The notes under the pieces: model-generated
Seen by the model: only the letters and a program-made list of their open reading frames with translations
Databases searched by the model: none
What the model was told of the DNA's origin: nothing
From: Sporosarcina luteola
GTDB taxonomy: Bacteria; Bacillota; Bacilli; Bacillales_A; Planococcaceae
Direction of reading: 5' to 3'
Assembly (NCBI GenBank): GCA_014204635.1
Contig: JACHLS010000015.1
Span: 1-64,000 of the forward strand
DNA length: 64,000 nt
Position numbers and translations under genes: made by a program
Shown: positions 1 through 7,422 of the stretch, piece by piece
How the letters are laid out: every line of letters starts with the position of its first letter
Numbering within the stretch: the first letter of the stretch is position 1

Positions 1-88
1 CCTCAAAGATGATGAGGTGGATAGGTCTGGGGTGGAAGCGTGGCGACACGTGGAGCTGACAGATACTAATCGATCGAGGACTTAACCT
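1..88 (+). rRNA. rrl: 23S ribosomal RNA, 3' end (partial)
   Basis: The first ~88 bases match the conserved 3' terminus of Bacillales 23S rRNA, including the segment around GATACTAATCGATCGAGGAC and the terminal CTTAACC. The gene enters from outside the window. The exact 3' end is set by analogy to Bacillus and may be off by a few bases. Confidence 0.93.
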
Positions 89-242
89 TACTTAAATAGT
101 AGCACGGTTGGCTTGATGCCTGCACAATGTTGGTTTTATCCGGTTTTGAACGAATAAGAAACGTTCAGAAAAGTATTTTTTTAAAAAAGTACTTGAAATT
201 CTCGGCAGATTTGTTATAATAAATCTTGTCTTGTGAAAAGAG

Positions 243-357
<115 letters not shown>

Positions 358-396
358 CTGTCAGTCCACTGACACATAAAGGCCATAGTAAATTAT

Positions 397-471
397 TCCG
401 CAGTAGCTCAGTGGTAGAGCAATCGGCTGTTAACCGATCGGTCGTAGGTTCGAGTCCTACCTGCGGAGCCA
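397..471 (+). tRNA. tRNA-Asn (GTT)
   Basis: Cloverleaf with acceptor TCCGCAG/CTGCGGA, anticodon loop CTGTTAA (GTT), T-loop GGTTCGAGTCC and an encoded CCA. First tRNA of the cluster after 5S. Confidence 0.96.
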
Positions 472-474
472 AAT

Positions 475-565
475 GGAGAGCTGTCCGAGTGGCCGAAGGA
501 GCACGATTGGAAATCGTGTATACGCTAACCGCGTATCAAGGGTTCAAATCCCTTGCTCTCCGCCA
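475..565 (+). tRNA. tRNA-Ser (GGA)
   Basis: Class II tRNA with a long variable arm, acceptor GGAGAGC/GCTCTCC, anticodon GGA in ATTGGAAAT, and an encoded CCA. It starts 3 nt after tRNA-Asn. Confidence 0.95.
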
Positions 566-584
566 GATTTTATTCCTAACATAT

Positions 585-659
585 GGCCCCTTGGTCAAGC
601 GGTTAAGACACCGCCCTTTCACGGCGGTAACACGGGTTCGAATCCCGTAGGGGTCACCA
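585..659 (+). tRNA. tRNA-Glu (TTC)
   Basis: Acceptor GGCCCCT/AGGGGTC, anticodon TTC within CCTTTCACG, T-arm CGGGTTCGAATCCCG, encoded CCA. Confidence 0.95.
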
Positions 660-690
660 TCTTATTACAACTCACACACAGTAATGTGAA

Positions 691-958
691 GCTTATCGCA
701 GCTCCCGTTAAAATCGGGAGAAGCAAGCAGATCGCGGAAGCGATTTTGAAGGAAAGAGGGAGCGTACAACAGTACGTGACCGAATGAGTGTATGAAGCTG
801 ACAAAGAGATGCGCAGCTTATCACAACTTCCGTTTAAAGCGGGAGAAGCAAGCAGATCGCGGAAGCGATTGAAGGAAAGAGGGAGCGTACAACAGTACGT
901 GACCGAGTGAGTGAATGAAGCTGACAAAGAGATGCGTAGCTTATCACGCTTTAAACCT
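691..958 (+). repeat. Tandem duplication in the tRNA spacer (period ~123-125 bp)
   Basis: Two near-identical copies of a ~124-bp unit begin at 691 and 816, each opening with GCTTATC and containing GCAAGCAGATCGCGGAAGCG and GAGCGTACAACAGTACGTGA. A third, short copy starts at 939 and runs into tRNA-Val. Copies 1 and 2 differ by small changes such as AGCTCCCG versus AACTTCCG. The 299-nt gap between tRNA-Glu and tRNA-Val contains nothing else I recognise; the ORFs crossing it look like by-products of the repeat. Confidence 0.85.
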
Positions 959-1034
959 GGAGGATTAGCTCAGCTGGGAGAGCACCTGCCTTACAAGCAG
1001 GGGGTCGGCGGTTCGAACCCGTCATCCTCCACCA
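959..1034 (+). tRNA. tRNA-Val (TAC)
   Basis: Acceptor GGAGGAT/ATCCTCC, D-loop AGCTCAGCTGGGAGA, anticodon TAC in CTTACAA, T-arm GGTTCGAACC, encoded CCA. Confidence 0.95.
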
Positions 1035-1046
1035 TCTATACAAATA

Positions 1047-1070
1047 GTATTATCGCGGGTGGAGCAACGA
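1047..1070 (+). other. Partial copy of the 5' end of tRNA-fMet
   Basis: The segment TATTATCGCGGGTGGAGCA closely repeats the sequence leading into and starting the real tRNA-fMet at 1159-1178 (ATTATCGCGGGGTGGAGCA), with one G missing, and then diverges. It cannot fold as a tRNA. The rest of 1035-1164 shows only a possible hairpin between GCATTGCAAAGG and the later TTATGCAATGTGC. It is best read as debris from duplication or recombination. Confidence 0.6.
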
Positions 1071-1164
1071 GCATTGCAAAGGATGCGAGTAACACCGACA
1101 GCGAAGCGTAAGGTGTCCCTTATGCAATGTGCGTAGAAGCACTCTGAACTTTCATTACTATTAT

Positions 1165-1240
<76 letters not shown>

Positions 1241-1242
1241 AA

Positions 1243-1318
1243 GGTCCCGTGGTGTAGCGGTTAACATGCCTGCCTGTCACGCAGGAGATCGCCGGTTCGA
1301 TCCCGGTCGGGACCGCCA
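1243..1318 (+). tRNA. tRNA-Asp (GTC)
   Basis: Acceptor GGTCCCG/CGGGACC, anticodon GTC in CTGTCAC, T-arm CCGGTTCGATCCCGG, encoded CCA. Confidence 0.95.
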
Positions 1319-1327
1319 TTTATTTGT

Positions 1328-1403
1328 GGCTCAGTAGCTCAGTCGGTAGAGCAAAGGACTGAAAATCCTTGTGTCGGCGGTTCGATTCCGTCCTGAGCCA
1401 CCA
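1328..1403 (+). tRNA. tRNA-Phe (GAA)
   Basis: Acceptor GGCTCAG/CTGAGCC, anticodon GAA in ACTGAAAAT, encoded CCA. Confidence 0.95.
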
Positions 1404-1414
1404 TTTAATATTAT

Positions 1415-1490
<76 letters not shown>

Positions 1491-1497
1491 TGCTCTT

Positions 1498-1582
1498 GGT
1501 GGGGTAGCGAAGTGGCTAAACGCGGCGGACTGTAAATCCGCTCCCTCCGGGTTCGGCGGTTCGAATCCGTCCCCCACCACCA
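1498..1582 (+). tRNA. tRNA-Tyr (GTA)
   Basis: Class II tRNA with a long variable arm, acceptor GGTGGGG/CCCCACC, anticodon GTA in CTGTAAA, encoded CCA. Confidence 0.95.
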
Positions 1583-1589
1583 TTTAAAT

Positions 1590-1663
1590 AGGGGCATAGT
1601 TTAACGGTAGAATAGAGGTCTCCAAAACCTTTGGTGTGGGTTCGATTCCTACTGCCCCTGCCA
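1590..1663 (+). tRNA. tRNA-Trp (CCA)
   Basis: Acceptor AGGGGCA/TGCCCCT, anticodon CCA in CTCCAAA, discriminator G, encoded 3' CCA. Confidence 0.95.
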
Positions 1664-1686
1664 TTACTGTTCTAATTCAATATTAT

Positions 1687-1763
1687 GGCGGTCGTGGCGA
1701 AGTGGTTAACGCATCGGATTGTGGTTCCGACATTCGGGGGTTCGATTCCCCTCGTCCGCCCCA
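1687..1763 (+). tRNA. tRNA-His (GTG), copy 1
   Basis: Anticodon GTG in ATTGTGGTT. An extra 5' G (position -1) faces discriminator C73, the histidine identity element, and CCA is encoded. The acceptor stem GCGGTCG/CGTCCGC contains a T-T mismatch at pair 5-68, shared with copy 2. Confidence 0.94.
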
Positions 1764-1798
1764 TTCATGCAAACCGATTTTGAATTCATACTTATTAT

Positions 1799-1875
1799 GG
1801 CGGTCGTGGCGAAGTGGTTAACGCATCGGATTGTGGTTCCGACATTCGGGGGTTCGATTCCCCTCGTCCGCCCCA
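1799..1875 (+). tRNA. tRNA-His (GTG), copy 2
   Basis: Identical in sequence to the tRNA-His at 1687, including the mismatched acceptor pair and a few bases of 5' flank (TTATGG). This points to a recent tandem duplication with a 112-bp period. Confidence 0.94.
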
Positions 1876-1881
1876 TTACTT

Positions 1882-1953
1882 TGGGGTATAGCCAAGCGGT
1901 AAGGCAACGGACTTTGACTCCGTCATTCGTTGGTTCGAATCCAGCTACCCCAG
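1882..1953 (+). tRNA. tRNA-Gln (TTG), CCA not encoded
   Basis: Acceptor TGGGGTA/TACCCCA, anticodon TTG in ACTTTGACT. The discriminator G is followed by TTT, so CCA must be added after transcription. Only 4 nt separate it from tRNA-Gly. Confidence 0.93.
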
Positions 1954-1957
1954 TTTC

Positions 1958-2032
1958 GCGGAAGTAGTTCAGTGGTAGAATACGACCTTGCCAAGGTCGG
2001 GGTCGCGGGTTCGAATCCCGTCTTCCGCTCCA
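1958..2032 (+). tRNA. tRNA-Gly (GCC)
   Basis: Acceptor GCGGAAG/CTTCCGC, anticodon GCC in CTTGCCAAG, encoded CCA. Confidence 0.95.
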
Positions 2033-2042
2033 CTTATTCTAC

Positions 2043-2116
2043 GGCGGCATAGCCAAGCGGTAAGGCACGGGTCTGCAACACCCTTACCACCGGTTCGATT
2101 CCGGTTGCCGCCTCCA
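2043..2116 (+). tRNA. tRNA-Cys (GCA)
   Basis: Acceptor GGCGGCA/TGCCGCC, anticodon GCA in TCTGCAACA, encoded CCA. Confidence 0.95.
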
Positions 2117-2147
2117 AGTTTTATGACGCTGTTGCAAAACTTCATAT

Positions 2148-2228
2148 GCCCGAGTGGTGGAATGGCAGACACGCCGCACTCAAAATGCGGTGCCGCGAGG
2201 CGTGCCGGTTCAAGTCCGGCCTCGGGTA
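2148..2228 (+). tRNA. tRNA-Leu (CAA)
   Basis: Class II tRNA with acceptor GCCCGAG/CTCGGGT (G1-T72 wobble), anticodon CAA in the loop CTCAAAA, and a variable arm GTGCCGCGAGGCGT. The bases after A73 are TCCA rather than CCA, so a mature 3' CCA is not encoded in register. It is the last tRNA before the terminator. Confidence 0.9.
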
Positions 2229-2233
2229 TCCAC

Positions 2234-2264
2234 AAAAAGATACAACTTCGGTTGTATCTTTTTT
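2234..2264 (+). terminator. Intrinsic terminator of the rRNA/tRNA operon
   Basis: Perfect hairpin AGATACAAC-TTCG-GTTGTATCT with A-run and T-run flanks, just after the last tRNA. The intron remnant begins 5 nt downstream. Confidence 0.92.
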
Positions 2265-2268
2265 CTAT

Positions 2269-2673
2269 GTGTGCCCAGCATGGGCGTAGTCTATAGGGGG
2301 CAAGTCCCGAACTGTGAAGGCAGAAGTAGCAGTTAGCTTAACGCAAGGGTGTTCGCGGCGACGCGGAATCCGAAGGAAGCGAGCGGCAAACTTCCGGTCT
2401 GAGGAACACGAACTTCATATAAGGCTAGGTACAATTGGGTGAGTTTGCATAACAAAACAAAGCCCTTTCTGCCAAAGGTTGTACAGAGTAAATGAAGCAG
2501 ATAGATGGAGGGAAAGACTACGTTCTTACCTGGGGAGGTCTGATTGATACGCCAAGTACCCTTGGTAACCTATTCAGTGATGGATAGCTGAACAATCAGA
2601 AGTCAGCAGAAGCCATAGTACCATTCGAACTCGAGAAGAATGGGAAGGGCTGAACAATTATGAGAGAACAACC
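2269..2673 (+). mobile_element. Group IIC-like intron, 5' fragment (no ORF, no domain V)
   Basis: The RNA begins GTGTGCCCAGCATGGGCG and continues with AACTGTGAAGGCAGAAGTA, TTCCGGTCTGAGGAACACGA, CATAACAAAACAAAG and GAAGTCAGCAGAAGCCATAG. From memory these follow domains I-III of the crystallised Oceanobacillus iheyensis group IIC ribozyme. Insertion immediately after a terminator hairpin is the typical IIC target. The homology appears to end at about 2673, where a reverse transcriptase ORF would begin in domain IV; no reverse transcriptase, domain V or domain VI follows. It should therefore be unable to splice. The 3' junction is approximate. Confidence 0.85.
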
Positions 2674-3291
2674 TCTTGGCATTGAAGGACGATTTGCCAT
2701 GCTTGGACCCCTCAAGCAGTTTGTCGCAGATGATTCTAGAAGAGGCGCCAAGCTGATGCTGTTTTTCTGGGGAGAGCCCGCACAGTTGATCAATCAGCCA
2801 TTTCGGCTGGAAGCTATCCATTCTTCCAACCAGGCCATTACATTATCGGAAGGTGTGCTGAGCGGTCCTTTGCATGACTCGGAAGATGCTCATGTCCTCA
2901 CGAAGTTTGCTCTTTCCCGGTAGAAGGGCGCTGGCATATCAAGATATATGTCAAAGAAGAGGTATTTGAGACATTTGATGTAGAAGTGCTGCCTCCTTTT
3001 CCAAAAACGGAACATTATACTCTGCAAGATTCGCCTGCGGAGTTGGAGACGGGGAGAGGGGTGGATGTCAGCATCGAACGGTTTGGAGAGAGCCAGAAGC
3101 AGATTAAAGTAGAGCTTCAGAATAAAAAGGGCCAATTGATTGAAACGTACTGGTTCAAGGAAGATGGCGAATTCATCGATGCCGAAGGATCGGGTATAAT
3201 GCATACGTTTACAGGGAAAATGACATTCCCGGAAAGAGGCACCTGGATTTTAGTCATTGATGGAGAAAAGACTCAGCCTTTCAAGAATTAA
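2674..3291 (+). pseudogene. 5'-truncated, frameshifted gene fused to the intron remnant
   Basis: The reading frame from 2674 encodes LMLFFWGEPAQLINQPFRL and stops at 2923. The protein sense resumes in the next frame from about 2911 (PVEGRWHIKIYV) and runs to 3291, so at least one indel lies near 2911-2920. The only upstream ATG (2660) belongs to the intron fragment, so the native start is lost. The pattern of beta-rich short segments ending in W.L.IDGEK recalls secreted immunoglobulin-like domains such as Bacillus DUF4871, but this is only a resemblance. No signal peptide survives. The function is unknown and the gene is probably dead. Confidence 0.65.
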
Positions 3292-3302
3292 TCAACAACA
3301 AA

Positions 3303-3328
3303 GCGCTCCCGTCTAGAAGGCGGGAGCG
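3303..3328. terminator. Convergent hairpin between the pseudogene and the B3/B4-domain gene
   Basis: Inverted repeat GCTCCCG...CGGGAGC between two convergent genes. The T-run is short on either strand, so termination strength is uncertain. Confidence 0.5.
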
Positions 3329-3342
3329 TCATATCATGGTTA

Positions 3343-4050
3343 TCACTCGGCATTGAGCTCAGGGATGTAGAGTGACCTTTGGGCAGCATGCAATACATGC
3401 GCTGTGGATTCCCCGCCACTGATAGAAGTAAACATATTTGCAGCAGCCTCCGTCAGTTTAGCTGCTTCCTCCACATTCAGGGATGGCCGCAAAAAGAGCA
3501 CTTGCAAAGCGGAGGTCGTTTCTTCTGTAACAGCCGTTCGGAGGGAATCAACAAACGGGCTGCCGAACGGACTATATTCATCACGGAGCATCAAAATATG
3601 CTCTAGCGTATTAAAACGGCCGTTCAGCCCCTCATAACCGCTCTCATCGCTACCTAGCATCAGTGTGGCGTCTCCGACGAGTTTCTTGCGGTCATAGATG
3701 CCGGCAGGAATCTGATATTGCAGTGAAAAGAAATTGTTCAGATCGACGGCACTATGAAAGGGCACTATGTAATTCTGTTTTTTGATTCTTCGATATAATG
3801 CTTCCACTGAAGGCCGATAGCGGCTCGGATCGGCTCCGAATGCCTTCCAGACAGTTCTCCATTCCTGAATACCGGGAAAATCGGTTAGTGATTTGTCCTC
3901 CAAATCAAAAAACAACTGTTCTTGAAATAATTGCAGTCGTCCTTTTAGCATTTGAGGCGATTCCGAGACCGTTATTTTGTTATAATAGATAAGGCCGATT
4001 TTCAAATCGGGGATAGTATCAAACAGCTTTTCATCCATTTCTAGTTTCAA
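3343..4050 (-). CDS. B3/B4 domain protein (PheRS beta-like editing domain)
   Basis: A stand-alone protein of about 236 residues related to the B3/B4 domain of phenylalanyl-tRNA synthetase beta. Hallmarks are FGADPSRYRPSVEALYRRI in the first half and the central segment VDLNNFFSL...PAGIYD. Such proteins are thought to act on mischarged tRNA or as amino-acid-binding domains; the substrate here is not known. The best start is TTG at 4050, with AAAGGTG six bases upstream; an in-frame ATG at 4056 abuts that site, and a longer ORF reaches 4086. It is transcribed divergently from queG with about 50 nt between starts. Confidence 0.85.
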   Translation of the reverse strand: MKLEMDEKLFDTIPDLKIGLIYYNKITVSESPQMLKGRLQLFQEQLFFDLEDKSLTDFPGIQEWRTVWKAFGADPSRYRPSVEALYRRIKKQNYIVPFHSAVDLNNFFSLQYQIPAGIYDRKKLVGDATLMLGSDESGYEGLNGRFNTLEHILMLRDEYSPFGSPFVDSLRTAVTEETTSALQVLFLRPSLNVEEAAKLTEAAANMFTSISGGESTAHVLHAAQRSLYIPELNAE

Positions 4051-4103
4051 TGACATCACCTTTGTCTTTTTGTTCAATCTTACCATAGGGGAGGCGAACC
4101 TGT

Positions 4104-5231
4104 ATGAATGTCGCTCAGTTCCAACAAGAAGTCCGTGACTATGCAGCTACGATCGGCATTGATAAAATCGGTTTTACGACCGCTGCCCCTTTTCGAGAAT
4201 TGAAAAACCGACTGAAACGGCAACAGGAGCTCGGCTATCAATCCGGTTTTGAAGAGAGTGATATAGAGAAACGAACGAATCCTGTACTATTGATGGATCA
4301 AGCGGAAAGCATCATTTCGATCGCGGTCGCCTATCCATCTAAGATGGAGCAACCTCCTAAGGGAAGAAAAGGAGAAAGACGGGGGATTTTTTGCAGAGCC
4401 TCCTGGGGATTGGATTACCATGTCGTCCTTCGGGAAAAGCTCCAACTGCTGGAGACTTTTCTGAAAGATCGAATCCCGGGTGTTCACTGCCGTTCCATGG
4501 TTGACACGGGAGAGCTGGTCGACCGGGCGGTGGCCGAACGAGCAGGGATTGGCTGGTCCGCGAAGAATTGCTCCATTATTACTCCGGAGTTTGGATCCTA
4601 TGTCTATCTTGGTGAGATGATCACCAATATTCCGTTCGCTCCTGATACACCGATGGAAGATGAATGCGGCGACTGTACGCTTTGCCTGGATGCTTGCCCA
4701 ACCGGTGCCTTGATACAAGGTGGGCAGCTGAATGCCCAACGCTGTATCGCATTCTTAACCCAGACAAAACAACCGATTCCGGAAGAATTCAGAGGAGAGA
4801 TAGGGAACCGGATTTACGGCTGCGATACGTGCCAAACCATATGTCCAAAAAACAAAGGCAAATATAATATGCATCAGAAAGCTTTCCAACCCGATCCAGA
4901 ACGGTCAAAGCCTTTGCTTGAGCCAATCCTTTCCTTATCAAACCGAGAGTTTAAGGAAGCGTACGGCCATATGTCCGGTTCATGGAGAGGGAAGAACCCG
5001 ATCCAACGGAACGCAGTCATTGCACTTGCGCACTTCAAAGAAGAGTCGGCTGTTCCAACGTTAGCAAAGTTATTGGAAACAGATAGCCGGCCGATGATTC
5101 GCAGTACCGCAGCGTGGGCACTGGGCAAAATCGGGTGTGACGAAGGACGGCAAGCACTGGAACAAGCTTTGACGTCTGAGCAAGATCCTGAAGTCCTCAA
5201 AGAGGTAAAGCAAGCACTACAGATTATATGA
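4104..5231 (+). CDS. queG: Epoxyqueuosine reductase QueG
   Basis: QueG (375 residues) carries out the last step of queuosine synthesis, reducing epoxyqueuosine to queuosine in the wobble position of GUN-anticodon tRNAs, using cobalamin and two [4Fe-4S] clusters. The N-terminal DUF1730 region is followed by ferredoxin motifs CGDCTLCLDAC (C188, C191, C194, C198) and CDTCQTICP about 50 residues later. The C-terminal ~90 residues form HEAT-like repeats (AVPTLAKLLE, STAAWALGKIG). The ATG has a strong AGGGGAGG site. trmL follows after 15 nt, probably in one operon, and both products modify tRNA wobble bases. The length fits the family. Confidence 0.96.
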   Translation: MNVAQFQQEVRDYAATIGIDKIGFTTAAPFRELKNRLKRQQELGYQSGFEESDIEKRTNPVLLMDQAESIISIAVAYPSKMEQPPKGRKGERRGIFCRASWGLDYHVVLREKLQLLETFLKDRIPGVHCRSMVDTGELVDRAVAERAGIGWSAKNCSIITPEFGSYVYLGEMITNIPFAPDTPMEDECGDCTLCLDACPTGALIQGGQLNAQRCIAFLTQTKQPIPEEFRGEIGNRIYGCDTCQTICPKNKGKYNMHQKAFQPDPERSKPLLEPILSLSNREFKEAYGHMSGSWRGKNPIQRNAVIALAHFKEESAVPTLAKLLETDSRPMIRSTAAWALGKIGCDEGRQALEQALTSEQDPEVLKEVKQALQII

Positions 5232-5246
5232 AGGAAGGTCTGGATT

Positions 5247-5720
5247 ATGGCGATACATGTCGCTTTATTTGAACCGTTGATTCCCGCTAATACGGGCAAC
5301 ATTGCAAGAACTTGCGCAGGGACGGGAGCAAAGCTTCATCTTATCAAGCCTCTCGGATTTTCGACAGACGATAAGATGTTGAAGCGGGCAGGACTTGATT
5401 ATTGGGAACATGTTGAAATAACGTATCATGAGGATATTTATGAATTCTTTGCCGCCTATCCTGCGGGAGAATTTTATTTCATTACAAAATTCGGCGAGCA
5501 AACATATTCGGACTTTGATTTCACGGACAGCTCGAAAGATATCTTCTTCGTTTTTGGCAAAGAGACGACAGGGCTGCCAGATGAAATTGTTGAACAGCAC
5601 AGGGAGCATTGCTTGCGTATTCCAATGAACGGAAATATCCGTTCCTTAAACCTATCGAATACAGCTGCGATCTTGATTTATGAAGCGCTAAGACAACAAT
5701 CATTTTTGGATTTGACATAA
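5247..5720 (+). CDS. trmL: tRNA (cytidine/uridine-34-2'-O)-methyltransferase TrmL
   Basis: A SPOUT-class methyltransferase of 157 residues (YibK/CspR family) that 2'-O-methylates the wobble nucleotide of certain tRNA-Leu species. The knotted SAM-binding region is visible as FGKETTGLP and IPMNGNIRSLNLSNTAAI; the start NTGNIARTCAGTGAKLHLI is also typical. A GGAAGG ribosome site precedes the ATG. It is the second gene after queG and is closed by a strong bidirectional terminator. Confidence 0.95.
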   Translation: MAIHVALFEPLIPANTGNIARTCAGTGAKLHLIKPLGFSTDDKMLKRAGLDYWEHVEITYHEDIYEFFAAYPAGEFYFITKFGEQTYSDFDFTDSSKDIFFVFGKETTGLPDEIVEQHREHCLRIPMNGNIRSLNLSNTAAILIYEALRQQSFLDLT

Positions 5721-5756
5721 AAAACGGGACAGCCAATCGGCATGTCCCGTTTTTTC
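5721..5756. terminator. Bidirectional terminator between trmL and a small ORF
   Basis: Hairpin AACGGGACAGCC...GGCATGTCCCGTT flanked by A and T runs. It serves trmL on the + strand and the small minus-strand ORF at 5763-5858. Confidence 0.9.
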
Positions 5757-5762
5757 AATGCA

Positions 5763-5858
5763 TTATTTTTTTACCTTGCCTGGTTTGTCTTCGTAGCCAC
5801 CTGTCAAAATAGCAGATAGGAATGCGAAGCAAACGCCCATGATTAGGATAAGTTTCAT
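5763..5858 (-). CDS. Small membrane or secreted protein, 31 aa, unknown
   Basis: A 31-codon ORF too short for most gene callers, with a near-consensus AGGAGG site 8 nt before its ATG. The first 20 residues (MKLILIMGVCFAFLSAILTG) form one hydrophobic segment or uncleaved signal, followed by a short charged tail ending KPGKVKK. It lies between trmL and pbuG, with the shared terminator just after its stop. The strong ribosome site plus the membrane-protein pattern make it credible. I do not recognise the family. Confidence 0.65.
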   Translation of the reverse strand: MKLILIMGVCFAFLSAILTGGYEDKPGKVKK

Positions 5859-5968
5859 CGGAAGTACCTCCTGTAAAATCATTAGTCCTCATTACAGTAT
5901 ACCGTAATCTTCTGTGAAATGAAATGAATGATGATATAATTTGTGACAGGAAACGGAACAATTGAGCA

Positions 5969-7270
5969 TCAGTGAGGCAGGAAAAGCAGCTGGTAAGCGA
6001 ACAACACAGCAAAGAAATATAAGAGCAGCGGAACTTCCCGCCATTTGCCTTTCACTGCTTTTAAAATAGGATAGGTGATAAAGCCAAGTGCGATTCCTGT
6101 GGCGATGCTGGATGTCAATGGCATCGTTAAAATAACAAGAAACGCCGGAAATGCTTCATCAAAGGAATCCCACTCAATATGCTTCACGGCACCGATCATT
6201 AAGCTGCCGACGATGATCAAAGCAGGTGCAGTGATGGCTGCTACATTCGAAAGAGCACCGACGACGGGGCTGAAGAATGCGGCAATGATGAAAAAGATTG
6301 CGACAGTCAATGTTGTAAGTCCCGTCCGTCCGCCGACAGCCACTCCGGATGAAGATTCCACATAGGCGGAGGTCGGGCTCGTCCCTACCATGGCGCCAGC
6401 TGTAGCGGCAATGGAATCTGCCAATAAAGCATGTCTTGCCCGGGGAAGCGATTTGCCTTTCATCAGACCAGCCTGCTTTGCGACTCCGATCATGGTGCCG
6501 GTCGTATCAAACAATGTCACAATCAGAAAGGCGAAAACGACTCCATATAAACCATGGGTAATGACATTTCCAACCGCTTGGACTGGATTCCAAACGAGAA
6601 TCCCTTCAGGAAGGTGGGGGATTTTCCATGGAGCCCCTTCAAATGTCAATTGCTTCGTCAAGAAGGCAACAAGCCCGGTTGCAATCATCCCAATAAAAAT
6701 GGCACCATAGACGTTTAATGTCATGAGGACGACAGTCACAATCAAGCCGAACAACGTCAACAATACCGGCGGGGAAGTCAAATCACCGAGCCGGACAAGC
6801 GTCGACTCGTGCGAAGCAACAAGTCCGGACAAACGTAAACCTAAAAATGCGATAAACAAGCCGATGCCTGCCGTAATGCCATGTTTCAAGTTTTCCGGAA
6901 TGGACTCGATCAACTTTTCCCGAAATGATGTAAGAGATAAAATGATAAAGAGCAACCCAGCAACGAAAACGGCGGAAAATGCCGCTGTATAATCAAGGCT
7001 GCCGTCAGAACCGATGACAACCGATGCGAAATACGCGTTTAAGCCCATGCCTGGCGCTATGGCAATCGGATAATTAGCGCATAACGCCATCCATAAGGTA
7101 CCGATTACTGTTGCAATTATTGTAGCAAGAAAAACTTGGTCGAATGGCACTCCTGCATCTGACAAGATAATTGGGTTGACAATCACGATATACGCCATTG
7201 TTAAAAATGTCGTCATTCCTGCCAATACTTCCGTTTTCAGTGTTGTATTATGTTTTTCTAATTGAAACAA
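5969..7270 (-). CDS. pbuG: NCS2-family purine permease (guanine/hypoxanthine), PbuG-like
   Basis: A polytopic membrane transporter of about 433 residues in the AzgA/PbuG branch of the NCS2 family, importing guanine and hypoxanthine by proton symport. Diagnostic segments are PIAIAPGMGLNAYF near the N terminus, LFDTTGTMIGVAKQAGL and GTSPTSAYVESSSGVAVGGRTGLT, which contribute to the substrate site. About 12-14 hydrophobic helices can be seen. The start is TTG at 7270, eight bases after GGAAAGGGG; an ATG at 7321 lies within the promoter. Control is probably by PurR: paired PurBoxes overlap the promoter. No purine riboswitch fits in the short leader. Confidence 0.92.
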   Translation of the reverse strand: MFQLEKHNTTLKTEVLAGMTTFLTMAYIVIVNPIILSDAGVPFDQVFLATIIATVIGTLWMALCANYPIAIAPGMGLNAYFASVVIGSDGSLDYTAAFSAVFVAGLLFIILSLTSFREKLIESIPENLKHGITAGIGLFIAFLGLRLSGLVASHESTLVRLGDLTSPPVLLTLFGLIVTVVLMTLNVYGAIFIGMIATGLVAFLTKQLTFEGAPWKIPHLPEGILVWNPVQAVGNVITHGLYGVVFAFLIVTLFDTTGTMIGVAKQAGLMKGKSLPRARHALLADSIAATAGAMVGTSPTSAYVESSSGVAVGGRTGLTTLTVAIFFIIAAFFSPVVGALSNVAAITAPALIIVGSLMIGAVKHIEWDSFDEAFPAFLVILTMPLTSSIATGIALGFITYPILKAVKGKWREVPLLLYFFAVLFAYQLLFLPH

Positions 7271-7290
7271 TGAATATACCCCTTTCCATA

Positions 7291-7348
7291 AAACACGAAC
7301 AATTTTATTACCCTTATACATAATATTCGTTTATATGTTTTTTTGCAA
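7291..7348 (-). promoter_or_regulatory. pbuG promoter with paired PurBoxes (probable PurR operator)
   Basis: On the minus strand TTGCAA (7348-7343), a 17-nt spacer and TATTAT (7325-7320) form a sigma-A promoter. Two inverted copies of a CGAA-centred element, AAACACGAACAAT at 7291-7303 and its partner at 7322-7334 (ATAAACGAATATT on the minus strand), are 18 bp apart. Bacillus PurR binds two inverted PurBoxes (AWWWCCGAACWWT) about 17 bp apart; each copy here has about two mismatches. Confidence 0.55.
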
Positions 7349-7422
7349 TGAGTAACCTCACAACATTAGGAAATTCAGCACGGAATCGGTACAATAGTAC
7401 ATATATAGAAGGAGGGTGCGAT

